From Bradyrhizobium australiense (lineage in GTDB: Bacteria; Pseudomonadota; Alphaproteobacteria; Rhizobiales; Xanthobacteraceae): DNA of 64,000 bases. The stretch covers positions 273,457-337,456 of the forward strand of contig NZ_JAAVLX010000009.1 in assembly GCF_013114825.1 (NCBI RefSeq), in the 5' to 3' direction. The notes beneath the pieces were generated by a model. It did not search any database. It saw only the letters and a list, made by a program, of their open reading frames with translations, and was not told where the DNA came from. Made by a program: the position numbers and the translations under genes. Positions 16,560-25,825 of this stretch are shown here, one piece after another. Position 1 is the first letter of the stretch; every line of letters begins with the position of its first letter.

Positions 16560-17312
16560 CTAGCATGCCTCCGCAATGGCCAGGAAGTCTGTCGCCTTCA
16601 GGCTGGCGCCGCCGACGAGCGCGCCATTGACATCGGCGACCGCCATTAGTTCCGACGCGTTGGAAGGCTTGACCGATCCACCGTAGAGAATCCGGATTCT
16701 GCTGCCTTCGGTCTTAAATCGGCTGGTGAGAACACCGCGGATAAAGCGATGAACTTGCTCGACATCTTTTGGCGTCGGCGTCAGCCCGGTGCCGATCGCC
16801 CAGACCGGCTCATAAGCGACCACCAGATTGGCCGCCGTCGCGCCGTCCGGCAACGAACCGGCGAGTTGCCCGCCACAGATATCCAGCGTCTGACCGGCAT
16901 CGCGTTGCTTCTGGGTCTCGCCAATGCAGACGATCGCCACAAGACCCGCCCGCCAAGCCGCTTCTGCCTTCTGCCGGACCAGCGCATCGGTCTCGCCATG
17001 GTCGGCACGGCGTTCCGAATGCCCGACGATGATGGCACTGGCACCGGCATCAGCCAGCATTTCCGCCGAAAGATCGCCGGTATGGGCGCCGGAGGCTTTC
17101 GCATGGCAATCCTGGGCCCCGACCGCGAGTTTTGAACCGAGCGCCCTGTCGGCGAAACCACCGATCAGGGTGGCCGGGGGGCAGACCAGCAGGTCAGCCT
17201 TGCCGGCCAACGCACCGGCGCCGGCGATCATGGCTTCGAATTCACCTAAGGAAGATTTTAGGCCGTTCATTTTCCAGTTGCCGGCGATCAGCGGCCGGAT
17301 GGCATCGGTCAT
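16560..17312 (-). CDS. tpiA: Triosephosphate isomerase
   Basis: 250 residues, the normal length. Catalytic Lys in 'GNWKMNG', His in 'AIIVGHSERR', Glu in 'VVAYEPVWAIGTG', and the phosphate loop 'ILYGGSVKPSNA' are all present. It interconverts dihydroxyacetone phosphate and glyceraldehyde 3-phosphate. It is divergent from the PpiD-like gene; the 250-bp gap between them should carry both promoters. Confidence 0.97.
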   Translation of the reverse strand: MTDAIRPLIAGNWKMNGLKSSLGEFEAMIAGAGALAGKADLLVCPPATLIGGFADRALGSKLAVGAQDCHAKASGAHTGDLSAEMLADAGASAIIVGHSERRADHGETDALVRQKAEAAWRAGLVAIVCIGETQKQRDAGQTLDICGGQLAGSLPDGATAANLVVAYEPVWAIGTGLTPTPKDVEQVHRFIRGVLTSRFKTEGSRIRILYGGSVKPSNASELMAVADVNGALVGGASLKATDFLAIAEAC

Positions 17313-17565
17313 GTCGATTGTCCCGCAAATGTCAGCGTTCTAGATGCGCTAGCAGAGCCACGCCGCCAGTTCCAGCTACCGATCGGGCGACCCCGGGCCA
17401 TTAACCGCTTCAAATAGCCCGCATGGCCGAGGTTGCGAGGGGGACGCGGCCACTTTATGATGCGTTTTCAACTCGGTGACGCCTTGTTGCGGAATTCGGT
17501 CCCGGATCGAAATTTCCCTTGGGTACGACCCGGTTCCCCTCTCCTTTAAAAAACAAGTTGGACCC

Positions 17566-19467
17566 ATGCTTCGAGGAATGCGGAAAGCCTCATCAAACTG
17601 GCTCGGCAAGATTGTCATGGCGACCGTGATGGGCGTTTTGATTGTCAGTTTCGCAGTGTGGGGCATTGCCGACATCTTCAAGGGGTTTGGCCAGTCGTCG
17701 CTCGCCAAGATCGGCAAGACCGAGATTTCGACCGATCAGTTCCGTCAGATCTACACGGAAAAGCTGCAGCAGCTCGGCCGCAGTTTCGGCCGTCCGCTAA
17801 CCTCTGAACAGGCTCGCGCCTTCGGGCTCGATCGGCAGGTGCTGCAGCAAACCATCGCCGAAGCCGCGCTGGATGAGGAAGCCCGGCGCATGGGGCTGGC
17901 CCAGTCCCAGGAAGAAGCCATGCGGCAGATCTACAGCGATCCGAGTTTCGCGGGATTGGGCGGCAAGTTCGATCCCGCTCGCTTCCAAGCCGCGATTCGG
18001 CAGTTCGGATATACCGAGCAACGCTATCTGGCGGAACGCCGACGCGTCGGCCTGCGGCGCCAGATCGCCGGGACCGTGTCGGCCGGAGTGGAGCCGCCGA
18101 AGGTCATGATTGAGGCACTCGCCCGTTTCCAGAACGAGCAGCGCTCGATCGAGTACGTCAAGCTCGATGCCGCGCAGGCCGGCACGATCGACCCGCCTTC
18201 GCCGGAGGCGCTGGCGGCCTATTTCGAGGATCGCAAGACGCAATTCCGCGCGCCCGAATATCGCAAACTGTCTTTTGTCGTGATCAGCCCGGAAGAGATC
18301 GGCAAGTGGACCGAGGTCTCCGACGAGGACGCTAAGAAAGTTTTCGAGCAGCGCCGCGACCAGCTTGGCACGCCGGAAAAGCGCGAAGTGTCGCAGATGT
18401 TTTTTCCGAACGAAGGCGAAGCCCAGGCCGCGCGCAGCCGCATCACGTCGGGAACGCCGTTCGACGACGTGGCCAAGGAGCGCAACCTCAATCTGGCCGA
18501 CGTCGATCTCGGCATGATCGCAAAGAGCGCGATCATCGATCCGGCGATTGCGGATGCGGCGTTCTCGCTTGCATCAGGCGAAGTCAGCCAGCCGGTGCAG
18601 GGCCGCTTCGGCGTGGCGCTGGTCAAGGTCGGCAAGATCGAGCCGGGCGTGACGCCGACCTATGAAAGTGTCGCAGGGCAGGTGAAGAAGGAAATCGCGA
18701 CCGAACGCGCCCGCGCCAAGGTCAACGAAATCCAGAACAAGATGGAAGACGAGCGCAGCGGCGGCGCCAATGTGGTCGAGGCTTCGCAGAAGCTCGGTCT
18801 CACCCCCGTTACGATCGAGGCCGTCGACCGCTCCGGCCGCACGCCCGACGGACAGCCGGTCGCCAATATTCCCCGCGGCCTCGACGTGGTGTCGCAGGCC
18901 TTCAACAGCGACGTCGGCGTTGACAACGAACCAATCCAGTTTGCCGGCGGCTATGTTTGGTACGACGTGCTCGGCGTCACGCCCTCGCGCGAGCGCTCGC
19001 TCGACGAGGTGCGCAGCCAAGTCGAGGCGAAATGGCGCGAAGACCAGATTTCCAGCAAGCTGCGGGCGAAGGCAACCGAGATGGTGCAGAAGATCGAGCA
19101 AGGCAGCAGCCTCGCCGCCGAAGCGGCTGCGGCGGGAGCGAAGGTCGAGACCGCGACCGGTTTCCGCCGCGACGCCTCGCTATCAGGCGTGCCCTCCGCC
19201 GCCATCACTGCCGCATTCCGGACACCCAAGGATGGCGTCACGCAGACGCCGGGCGCCGGTGGCAGCGAGTGGATCGTGTTGCGCGTCACCGGCGTGACTG
19301 TGCCGCCGGTCGACATGGCCTCCGAAGAGCTGAAAAAATTAAAGGACACGTTGCAGCGCGGTCTGACCGACGAACAGGTCGCGCAGTACGTGACCAAGAT
19401 CGAATCCGAGATCGGCACTTCCATCAACCAGGCCGCCTTCGCGCAGGTGACGGGCGCCAACAATTGA
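17566..19467 (+). CDS. Membrane-anchored peptidylprolyl isomerase/foldase, PpiD/SurA type
   Basis: 633 residues from ATG 17566. A single N-terminal membrane anchor at about 12-36 ('IVMATVMGVLIVSFAVWGIAD', in pieces) is followed by a SurA-N-like helical domain ('IGKTEISTDQFRQIYTEKLQQ', in pieces) and a parvulin-like PPIase domain around 270-375 ('KREVSQMFFPNEGEA', 'VDLGMIAKSAIIDPAI'). The C-terminal half is a second chaperone region. It acts in the periplasm on exported proteins. It precedes trpD in the direction usual for this group. Confidence 0.88.
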   Translation: MLRGMRKASSNWLGKIVMATVMGVLIVSFAVWGIADIFKGFGQSSLAKIGKTEISTDQFRQIYTEKLQQLGRSFGRPLTSEQARAFGLDRQVLQQTIAEAALDEEARRMGLAQSQEEAMRQIYSDPSFAGLGGKFDPARFQAAIRQFGYTEQRYLAERRRVGLRRQIAGTVSAGVEPPKVMIEALARFQNEQRSIEYVKLDAAQAGTIDPPSPEALAAYFEDRKTQFRAPEYRKLSFVVISPEEIGKWTEVSDEDAKKVFEQRRDQLGTPEKREVSQMFFPNEGEAQAARSRITSGTPFDDVAKERNLNLADVDLGMIAKSAIIDPAIADAAFSLASGEVSQPVQGRFGVALVKVGKIEPGVTPTYESVAGQVKKEIATERARAKVNEIQNKMEDERSGGANVVEASQKLGLTPVTIEAVDRSGRTPDGQPVANIPRGLDVVSQAFNSDVGVDNEPIQFAGGYVWYDVLGVTPSRERSLDEVRSQVEAKWREDQISSKLRAKATEMVQKIEQGSSLAAEAAAAGAKVETATGFRRDASLSGVPSAAITAAFRTPKDGVTQTPGAGGSEWIVLRVTGVTVPPVDMASEELKKLKDTLQRGLTDEQVAQYVTKIESEIGTSINQAAFAQVTGANN

Positions 19468-19482
19468 GCATAATGACACTCA

Positions 19483-19595
19483 CCTCATCCTGAGGAGCGG
19501 CCATGCAGGCAAGTGTACGCAGTCTGCGTTAACTTGGCTACGGGCCGCGTCTCGAAGGATGAGAGCCGGGCCTCATGGTTCTCCTCACCATGAGG
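19483..19595. repeat. Interspersed Bradyrhizobium-type palindromic repeat, copy 1
   Basis: The gap between ppiD and trpD begins CCTCATCCTGAGGAGCG and ends CTCCTCACCATGAGG, with GTCTCGAAGGATGAG inside. The outer ends form an imperfect inverted repeat. A second, inverted copy is at 42346-42442. I know this family as abundant intergenic elements in Bradyrhizobium. It replaces any trpE/trpG at this spot. Confidence 0.8.
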
Positions 19596-19616
19596 TCTCG
19601 ATTTTGAAAGCAAGCG

Positions 19617-20630
19617 ATGGACGATCTCAAATCTATCATCGGAAAGGTCGCAACCGGCGCGACGCTGTCGCGTGACGAAGCGGCGTCAGCCTTCGACAGC
19701 ATGATGTCCGGCGAGGCGACGCCCTCGCAGATGGGCGGCTTGTTGATGGCGCTCAGGGTCCGCGGCGAAACCGTCGACGAGATCACCGGCGCGGTGTCGG
19801 CGATGCGCGGCAAGATGCTGCGGGTCAAGGCGCCTGCGGACGCAGTCGACGTGGTCGGCACCGGCGGCGACGGGTCCGGTTCGGTCAACGTCTCGACCTG
19901 CGCGGCCTTCATCGTCGCCGGCGCCGGCGTGCCCGTCGCCAAGCACGGCAACCGCGCGCTGTCGTCGCGCTCGGGGGCTGCCGACGTGCTGGCTTCCCTC
20001 GGCGTCAAGATCGACCTCACGCCCGACCAGGTCGGCCGCTGTGTGCAGGAGGCCGGCATCGGCTTCATGTTCGCGCCTGCGCATCACCCCGCGATGAAGA
20101 ATGTCGGGCCGACCCGCGTCGAACTCGCCACCCGCACGATCTTCAATCTGCTCGGGCCGCTCTCCAATCCGGCCGGCGTCAAGCGCCAGATGGTCGGCGT
20201 GTTCTCGCGGCACTGGGTACAGCCGCTGGCCCAGGTCTTGAAAAATCTCGGCTCCGAATCCGTCTGGGTCGTCCACGGCTCAGATGGGCTCGACGAAATC
20301 ACCCTCACCGGCCCGAGCTTTGTCGCCAGCCTCGACAACGGCAAGATCACCACCTTCGAGGTGACGCCGGAGGACGCGGGTCTCATCTGCTGCAATGTCG
20401 ACGCGCTCAAGGGCGGTGACGCGGACGCCAACGCGCTGGCGCTGCAAGGCGTGCTCAACGGCAAGGCCAGTGCCTATCGCGACGTCGCGCTGTTGAACGC
20501 CGCGGCCGCACTGATCGTGGCCGGCAGGGCCAGGGACCTGAAGGAAGGCGTCGAAATCGGCGCCAAATCGCTCGACAGTGGCGCGGCGGCAGCACGGCTG
20601 AAGCACCTGATCGCAGTCTCACGCGGCTGA
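19617..20630 (+). CDS. trpD: Anthranilate phosphoribosyltransferase
   Basis: 337 residues. Transfers phosphoribose from PRPP to anthranilate in tryptophan synthesis. The PRPP loop 'DVVGTGGDGSGSVNVST' (GTGGD) and 'AKHGNRALSSRSGAADVL' (in pieces; KHGNR) are present, as is 'HHPAMKNVGPTRVELATRTIFNLLGPLSNP' (in pieces). It is followed 19 bp later by trpC and then moaC. No trpE or trpG is in the window. Confidence 0.97.
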   Translation: MDDLKSIIGKVATGATLSRDEAASAFDSMMSGEATPSQMGGLLMALRVRGETVDEITGAVSAMRGKMLRVKAPADAVDVVGTGGDGSGSVNVSTCAAFIVAGAGVPVAKHGNRALSSRSGAADVLASLGVKIDLTPDQVGRCVQEAGIGFMFAPAHHPAMKNVGPTRVELATRTIFNLLGPLSNPAGVKRQMVGVFSRHWVQPLAQVLKNLGSESVWVVHGSDGLDEITLTGPSFVASLDNGKITTFEVTPEDAGLICCNVDALKGGDADANALALQGVLNGKASAYRDVALLNAAAALIVAGRARDLKEGVEIGAKSLDSGAAAARLKHLIAVSRG

Positions 20631-20649
20631 GTCCAAAGGGGCGCCAGAA

Positions 20650-21471
20650 ATGTCCGATATTCTGACCGAGATCGAAACCTACAAGCGCGAAGAGATTGCC
20701 GCCGCCAAGCGGGCGCATCCGCTTGCCGAGATCGAAGCCCGCGCCAAGGCGGCGCCGCCGCCGCGCGGCTTCGTGCGCGCGATCCGGGAGAAGCTCGCCC
20801 GCGGCGACTACGCGCTGATTGCCGAAGTGAAGAAGGCCTCGCCCTCCAAGGGGCTCATTCGCGCCGATTTCGATCCGTCGGCGCTGGCTAAGGCTTACGA
20901 GGCCGGCGGCGCGGCATGCCTGTCCGTGCTCACGGATGTGCCCTCCTTCCAGGGCCATCTCGATTTCATGGTGGCGGCGCGCCTGGCAACGAATCTGCCG
21001 GTGCTGCGCAAGGATTTCCTGTTCGACACCTATCAGGTGGTGGAAGCCCGCGCCCATGGCGCCGACTGCATCTTGATCATCATGGCGGCGCTCGACGATG
21101 CAGCCGCGAGAGATATCGAGGACGCCGCGATCGCGTTCGGTATCGACGTTCTGATCGAAATCCACGACCGCACTGAGCTCGATCGCGCGCTAAGACTTCG
21201 GTCGCCGATGATCGGTGTCAACAACCGCAATTTGCGCACCTTCGAGACCACGCTGGCGACCAGCGAGGCTTTGGCGCCGCTGATCCCGCGCGATCGTCTG
21301 ATGGTCGGCGAAAGCGGCATCTTTACGCCTGCGGATCTCGCGCGGCTCGAGCGCGTCGGCATGTCGACCTTCCTGGTCGGCGAAAGCCTGATGCGGCAGG
21401 CCGATGTGACCGCGGCAACGCGCGCGCTGCTGGCGCGTTCCGATACGGCCTGCGCGACCGGGACCGGCTAA
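20650..21471 (+). CDS. trpC: Indole-3-glycerol phosphate synthase
   Basis: 273 residues, a stand-alone TrpC. The barrel signatures 'IAEVKKASPSKGLIRADFDP' (in pieces), 'VLTDVPSFQGHL', 'LPVLRKDFLFDTYQV', 'GVNNRNLRTFE' and 'VGESGIFTPADLARL' are present, with catalytic Lys and Glu residues in KASPSKG, RKDF and ESGI. It follows trpD and is followed at 3 bp by moaC, the order usual in this group. Confidence 0.97.
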   Translation: MSDILTEIETYKREEIAAAKRAHPLAEIEARAKAAPPPRGFVRAIREKLARGDYALIAEVKKASPSKGLIRADFDPSALAKAYEAGGAACLSVLTDVPSFQGHLDFMVAARLATNLPVLRKDFLFDTYQVVEARAHGADCILIIMAALDDAAARDIEDAAIAFGIDVLIEIHDRTELDRALRLRSPMIGVNNRNLRTFETTLATSEALAPLIPRDRLMVGESGIFTPADLARLERVGMSTFLVGESLMRQADVTAATRALLARSDTACATGTG

Positions 21472-21474
21472 CAG

Positions 21475-21978
21475 ATGGCGCGGAAGGCTTCCAAAGGCGG
21501 CGCCGCCCTCACCCACATCGACGCCGCCGGCGAAGCGCGGATGGTCGACGTCTCCGCGAAGGCAGCGACCGAACGCACCGCCATCGCCGAGGGGCGTGTC
21601 GTCATGGCAAAGGAGACGCTCGATCTGATCATCTCCGGCAATGCCAGGAAGGGCGATGTGCTGGGCACGGCCCGCATCGCCGGCATCATGGCCGCAAAGC
21701 GCACGTCGGAATTGATTCCGCTGTGCCATCCGCTGGCACTGTCCAAGGTGACGCTCGACATCACGCCCGACAAGAAACTTCCGGGCTGCATTGTCCGCGC
21801 TACGGTCAAGGTCACGGGGCCGACCGGGGTCGAGATGGAAGCGCTGACGGCGGTGTCGGTCGCCTGCCTGACGATCTACGACATGATCAAGGCAGTCGAG
21901 CGCGGCGTTCGCATTGAAGGCATCCATCTCGTCGAGAAGATCGGCGGCAAATCCGGCCATTATCGCGCGGAGCGGTAA
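21475..21978 (+). CDS. moaC: Cyclic pyranopterin monophosphate synthase
   Basis: 167 residues. Converts the MoaA product to cyclic pyranopterin monophosphate in molybdenum cofactor synthesis. Key stretches are 'HIDAAGEARMVDVSAKA', 'KGDVLGTARIAGIMAAKRT', 'LIPLCHPL', 'GPTGVEMEALTAVSVACLTIYDM' (in pieces) and 'LVEKIGGKSGHY', including the catalytic Asp/Lys region near the C-terminus. It is 3 bp from trpC. moeA, normally next, is 9 kb downstream here. Confidence 0.96.
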   Translation: MARKASKGGAALTHIDAAGEARMVDVSAKAATERTAIAEGRVVMAKETLDLIISGNARKGDVLGTARIAGIMAAKRTSELIPLCHPLALSKVTLDITPDKKLPGCIVRATVKVTGPTGVEMEALTAVSVACLTIYDMIKAVERGVRIEGIHLVEKIGGKSGHYRAER

Positions 21979-22087
21979 GCCCCGGCGACGGCGTCGCTCT
22001 CGTCACGCGCGTGTGACCGGCGCGGCGAGGAATGCGCTCTGCGCGCGCGGGGTTGTCTCCATCGAGGCTTTCACAAGGAGGAACCCG

Positions 22088-22345
22088 ATGTCGATCTACA
22101 GGCTTGTTGGCACGGCGGCTGCGTTGGCCGTGATCTCGGCACCTGCGATAGCACAGCAGGTGATCTACGAGCCCGGTTATTGCGCGTTTTACTATCCGAA
22201 TGCCAACTGCCAGAACAAAGGTCCGGGCAATCCCAATAGCGATCCGCGGCGATTCAGCCAGGGCTACGTCGTGCCGGACGGCTCAGCCACCGCGGGCGTG
22301 GTCGTGAAGAAACGCGCGCATCGATCCCCGAGATCCAAGCAGTGA
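22088..22345 (+). CDS. Small secreted protein of rhizobial type
   Basis: 85 residues after a strong Shine-Dalgarno (AAGGAGGA). A signal peptide at 1-22 ends AIA-QQ. The mature chain has two Cys (GYCAFYYPNANCQNKG), a Gly/Asn/Pro-rich centre and a basic tail ending HRSPRSKQ. It resembles the short secreted DUF3551-like proteins common in Bradyrhizobium, but I cannot confirm the family. Role unknown, periplasmic or external. Confidence 0.65.
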   Translation: MSIYRLVGTAAALAVISAPAIAQQVIYEPGYCAFYYPNANCQNKGPGNPNSDPRRFSQGYVVPDGSATAGVVVKKRAHRSPRSKQ

Positions 22346-22623
22346 CGGCGGCGGCTTTGCAAAGCCCGTAACCTTCGTAACCTCCGTCAACGATCGGCGG
22401 ATCGCCAGCATGCGATCGGCCGTTTCCTTCCGAAACCGCCTTGTCGGTTCCATCGTCAAGGGAGGTCTCCTGTGGTTGTCGGCGGAACCCACCGCTACCG
22501 GACTAACGCTTCATTAACCAGACTTCCTAACGTCAACTCCATCTCGGCGCTGTATCGAAGTCACGGGCCGGGTTTGGGAGAACGCCGCTTCCGGCAGTTC
22601 ATTTCCCGGCAGCGACCGCGTTC

Positions 22624-25356
22624 ATGGCTTCGACCGGCACTAAATCGTTCAGGATTGCGTCCGCCTTCAGCGGCGGCCCGATCCGCTGGTTGATCCTGGG
22701 CGGCACGCTTCTGATCGCCACCATCGCGATCGGAGCCACCGTCATGGCCGGCAATTTCCGCGAGCGTGCGCTGCGCAACAGCGAGCGCGAGCTGGAAAAT
22801 ACCGTGCTGCTGCTCGCCCGCCATTTCGACCAGCAGCTCGAGGATTTTCAGGTCGTCCAGAAAGACCTGATTGCGTTCATGCGCACCAGCGGGATCGCTA
22901 CGCTCGAAAACTACAAGCGCCGGATGTCTAATCATGACATCCATCTCATCCTGAAATCCAAGATCGACGCGCTGTCCTATGTCGGCGGCATCAACATCTT
23001 CGACGCCGACGGCAATCTGATCAATGCGTCGGCCGCCTGGCCGCCGCCGCCGGTCAACTCGGCCGACCGCACCTTCTTCAGAACCTTCAAGTCCGGCCCG
23101 CAATCGCCTGACATGGTGGTCGAGCCGGTCTACAGCCGCGTCACCGGCGCCTGGACCACCGTGATCGCCCGCAAGATCACCGGGCCGAGAGGCGAATTCC
23201 TCGGCGCCATCGGCCGCGGCATCGAACCCCTCAACTTCGAAAAATTCTTCGCCACCGTGGCGCTTGGACCCGGCGCCTCCATCGCCATGCACCACAGCGA
23301 CGGCACGCTGCTGGCCCGCTACCCGCATATGGCTGATATGATCGGCAAGAATTTCAAGACCGGTCCAGCCGCCCAGCGGCAGGTATTCGAGCTGCCCCGG
23401 ACGACCTCGCGTCTCACCAGCCCGATCGACGGCGAGGACCGGTTGATCTCGTCCCGCGCGCTGACCAATTTTCCGCTTGTGATCGTCGCTTCAACCACGA
23501 CTTCAGCGGCACTAGCCGACTGGCGCGAGCAGATCGGAATCCTGATCGCCGTCACCGGGCTTTCGGTGCTGGCAATCGCCGCTCTGCTGTTCCTTGTCGT
23601 CCGCAAGCTGTCTTATCAGCACCGCGCATCGAAGCAGCGGCTGACGCTGGAAAAGCAGCGTCTCGACACCGCCGTCAACAACATGACGCAGGGCCTGTTG
23701 CTGTTCGATGCAAAGCAGCAGCTCATCATCTGCAACAAGCGATATCTCGAAATGTACGGCCTTTCGGCCGACGTCGTAAAGCCGGGCTGCAGCTTTCGCA
23801 AGGTGATCGCGCATCGCAAGGAGACGGGCTCCTTCGTCGGCGACGTCGATCATTACGTCGGGGTGGTGCTGCGCGACATCGCGCACCGGAACGCCATGGT
23901 GATCTCGACGCCCGACGGGCGCTCGATCCAGGTCGTCAACGAACCGGTCGCCGATGGCGGATGGCTGGCGACGCATGAAGACATCACTGAGCGGCGGCGC
24001 GCCGAGGAGCGCATCACCCATCTCGCCCATTACGACGCGCTGACCGATCTGCCGAACCGCACCCTGTTCCACGAACGGCTCAAGCGCGAATTGTCCCACG
24101 CGGCGCCTGGCGAGCAACTGGCGGTGCTGTATATCGACATCGACGAATTCAAGAGCGTCAACGATTCGCTCGGGCACATGATCGGCGACGAGCTCCTGAA
24201 ATCGGTCGCGGCCAGCCTCGCCGCCTGCGCACGCAAATCCGATTTCGTGGCCCGGCTCGGCGGCGACGAATTCGCCATCGTGCAAACCGGGATCGAAGAT
24301 ATCGACGACGTGATGAAGCTCGTCAGCCGCATCTTCGAGGCGATCCGCTCGCCCTATCAATGCCTCGGCCATCAGGTCACCACCGACGCCAGCATTGGCA
24401 TTGCGCTCGCGCCGCAAGACGGCTCCGATATCGACCAGATCCTGAAGAACGCCGATCTGGCGATGTACGCCGCCAAGGCCGCCGGCCGCCGCACCTATCG
24501 CTTCTTCGAACCGGACATGGAAGCCGAGGTCCGCGCCCGCCGCGACCTGGAAATGGATCTGCGCCAGGCGCTCGTCGACGGCGGCTTCGAGGTCTATTAC
24601 CAGCCATGTCTGAGCCTGCAGACCAACGCGATCACCGGCTGCGAGGCACTGGTGCGCTGGCGCCATCCGCAGCGTGGCATGATTTCGCCCGCCGAATTCG
24701 TGCCGCTCGCCGAGGATACCGGCCTGATCAACCAGCTCGGCGAATGGGTGCTGACGTCCGCCTGCAAGGAAGCGGCGATCTGGCCCGACAATATCAGGCT
24801 CGCGGTCAACGTCTCGCCGATTCAATTCAAGAGCGGCACGCTGGCGCTGAAGGTGATGGCCGCGCTCGCCGCATCCGGCCTCGCGGCAAGCCGGTTGGAG
24901 CTCGAGATCACCGAGGCCGTGCTGATCAGGGACGACGAGACGGCGCTCGCCGTCCTCCATGACCTCCGCACCATCGGGGTTCGCATCGCGCTCGACGATT
25001 TCGGCACCGGCTATTCCTCGCTGAGCTATCTGCAGCGTTTTCCATTCGACAAGATCAAGATCGACCGCTGCTTCATCACCGACATCGCCGAGCCGGAAGG
25101 CTCGTCTTGCATCGTGGAGGCGGTTGTGACCATCGCCGCCGAACGGCACATGACGACGACGGCCGAAGGCGTCGAGACCGAAGAGCAGCGCGGCTTGCTG
25201 CGCGAACTCGGCTGCTCGGAAATGCAGGGCTACCTGTTCAGCGCGCCGAAGCCGGCGGCGGAGATCAGGCCGCTCTTGCTAGCGCATCGGGACCGTCCTG
25301 GTGCGGAACGCGCGAACCGAGTGCGCAGGCGCAAGAACGAGGCGCGGACAGCTTAG
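22624..25356 (+). CDS. Membrane c-di-GMP enzyme: Cache-like sensor, PAS, GGDEF and EAL domains
   Basis: 910 residues. Membrane helices at about 22-42 and 305-327 enclose a periplasmic Cache-like sensor with 'GGINIFDADGNLINAS'. A PAS domain follows at about 350-455. The GGDEF domain has an intact active site (GGDEF at 546-550) and the RxxD inhibitory site five residues before it (RKSD). The EAL domain has EAL at about 673, 'NVSPIQF', 'ELEITEAVL', 'DDFGTGYSSL', 'KIDR', 'AEGVETEEQ' and 'MQGYLFS', so the full metal and catalytic set is present. It should both make and degrade c-di-GMP; the net direction cannot be read from sequence. It lies alone in the moaC-moeA insertion. Confidence 0.93.
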   Translation: MASTGTKSFRIASAFSGGPIRWLILGGTLLIATIAIGATVMAGNFRERALRNSERELENTVLLLARHFDQQLEDFQVVQKDLIAFMRTSGIATLENYKRRMSNHDIHLILKSKIDALSYVGGINIFDADGNLINASAAWPPPPVNSADRTFFRTFKSGPQSPDMVVEPVYSRVTGAWTTVIARKITGPRGEFLGAIGRGIEPLNFEKFFATVALGPGASIAMHHSDGTLLARYPHMADMIGKNFKTGPAAQRQVFELPRTTSRLTSPIDGEDRLISSRALTNFPLVIVASTTTSAALADWREQIGILIAVTGLSVLAIAALLFLVVRKLSYQHRASKQRLTLEKQRLDTAVNNMTQGLLLFDAKQQLIICNKRYLEMYGLSADVVKPGCSFRKVIAHRKETGSFVGDVDHYVGVVLRDIAHRNAMVISTPDGRSIQVVNEPVADGGWLATHEDITERRRAEERITHLAHYDALTDLPNRTLFHERLKRELSHAAPGEQLAVLYIDIDEFKSVNDSLGHMIGDELLKSVAASLAACARKSDFVARLGGDEFAIVQTGIEDIDDVMKLVSRIFEAIRSPYQCLGHQVTTDASIGIALAPQDGSDIDQILKNADLAMYAAKAAGRRTYRFFEPDMEAEVRARRDLEMDLRQALVDGGFEVYYQPCLSLQTNAITGCEALVRWRHPQRGMISPAEFVPLAEDTGLINQLGEWVLTSACKEAAIWPDNIRLAVNVSPIQFKSGTLALKVMAALAASGLAASRLELEITEAVLIRDDETALAVLHDLRTIGVRIALDDFGTGYSSLSYLQRFPFDKIKIDRCFITDIAEPEGSSCIVEAVVTIAAERHMTTTAEGVETEEQRGLLRELGCSEMQGYLFSAPKPAAEIRPLLLAHRDRPGAERANRVRRRKNEARTA

Positions 25357-25396
25357 GCCGCACGTCGCTCGGACCATCCCTTGCTAAAACTCAGGG

Positions 25397-25696
25397 CTAA
25401 CGCGGACTGCTACTCGGCGCCGCCCCCTGCCCGCCACCCGTGCCAGCGCCCGAACCCGTCGTTTGGCTGCTCGGATGGGGTTGTCCGGGCGGATGTGCGG
25501 AAGCACCGGGCTTTTCCTGCTCCGCCACAAATCCGGATTGTCCGGAGTCGCGGGTCTTGATCCCTTTATCCGCTTCTTCCTGCATCTGTTTGTCGGTTTG
25601 CACCTGCTGGCCAGGCGCCGTCGACTGCTGAGCCAGTGCCGGCATGGTGAGCGCGGTTCCAAAAGCGACCGCAATCGCGAGAATTGAGGTTCGCAT
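25397..25696 (-). CDS. Small secreted low-complexity protein
   Basis: 99 residues with a clean signal peptide (about 1-22, ending ALA-QQ). The mature chain is Gln/Gly/Pro/Ser-rich with 'DKQMQEEADKGIKTRDSGQSGFV' (in pieces) the only complex part. It is probably intrinsically disordered. A GAGGACAG-like ribosome site precedes the ATG. No family recognised. Confidence 0.6.
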   Translation of the reverse strand: MRTSILAIAVAFGTALTMPALAQQSTAPGQQVQTDKQMQEEADKGIKTRDSGQSGFVAEQEKPGASAHPPGQPHPSSQTTGSGAGTGGGQGAAPSSSPR

Positions 25697-25825
25697 GAGC
25701 TGTCCTCCTATAGTTCTCTTCCCACAACGCGCGAGAGAGAGATGGTTTCCAAGCCGTCGCTTCCGCCTTCGCTCTGCGAGCTACAGCGGAAAAGTCGCTC
25801 GTCCGGGCTACGCTTGCTCCGATGG

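Noticed and set aside
22346..22623. CtrA-type TTAA-N7-TTAA site upstream of the GGDEF-EAL gene
   Set aside because: Only a single half site (ATTAACC near 22511) is visible.
23512..25149. 545-codon minus-strand frame antisense to the GGDEF-EAL gene
   Set aside because: No recognisable domain, His/Asp/Arg-rich shadow; the plus-strand frame holds all c-di-GMP motifs.
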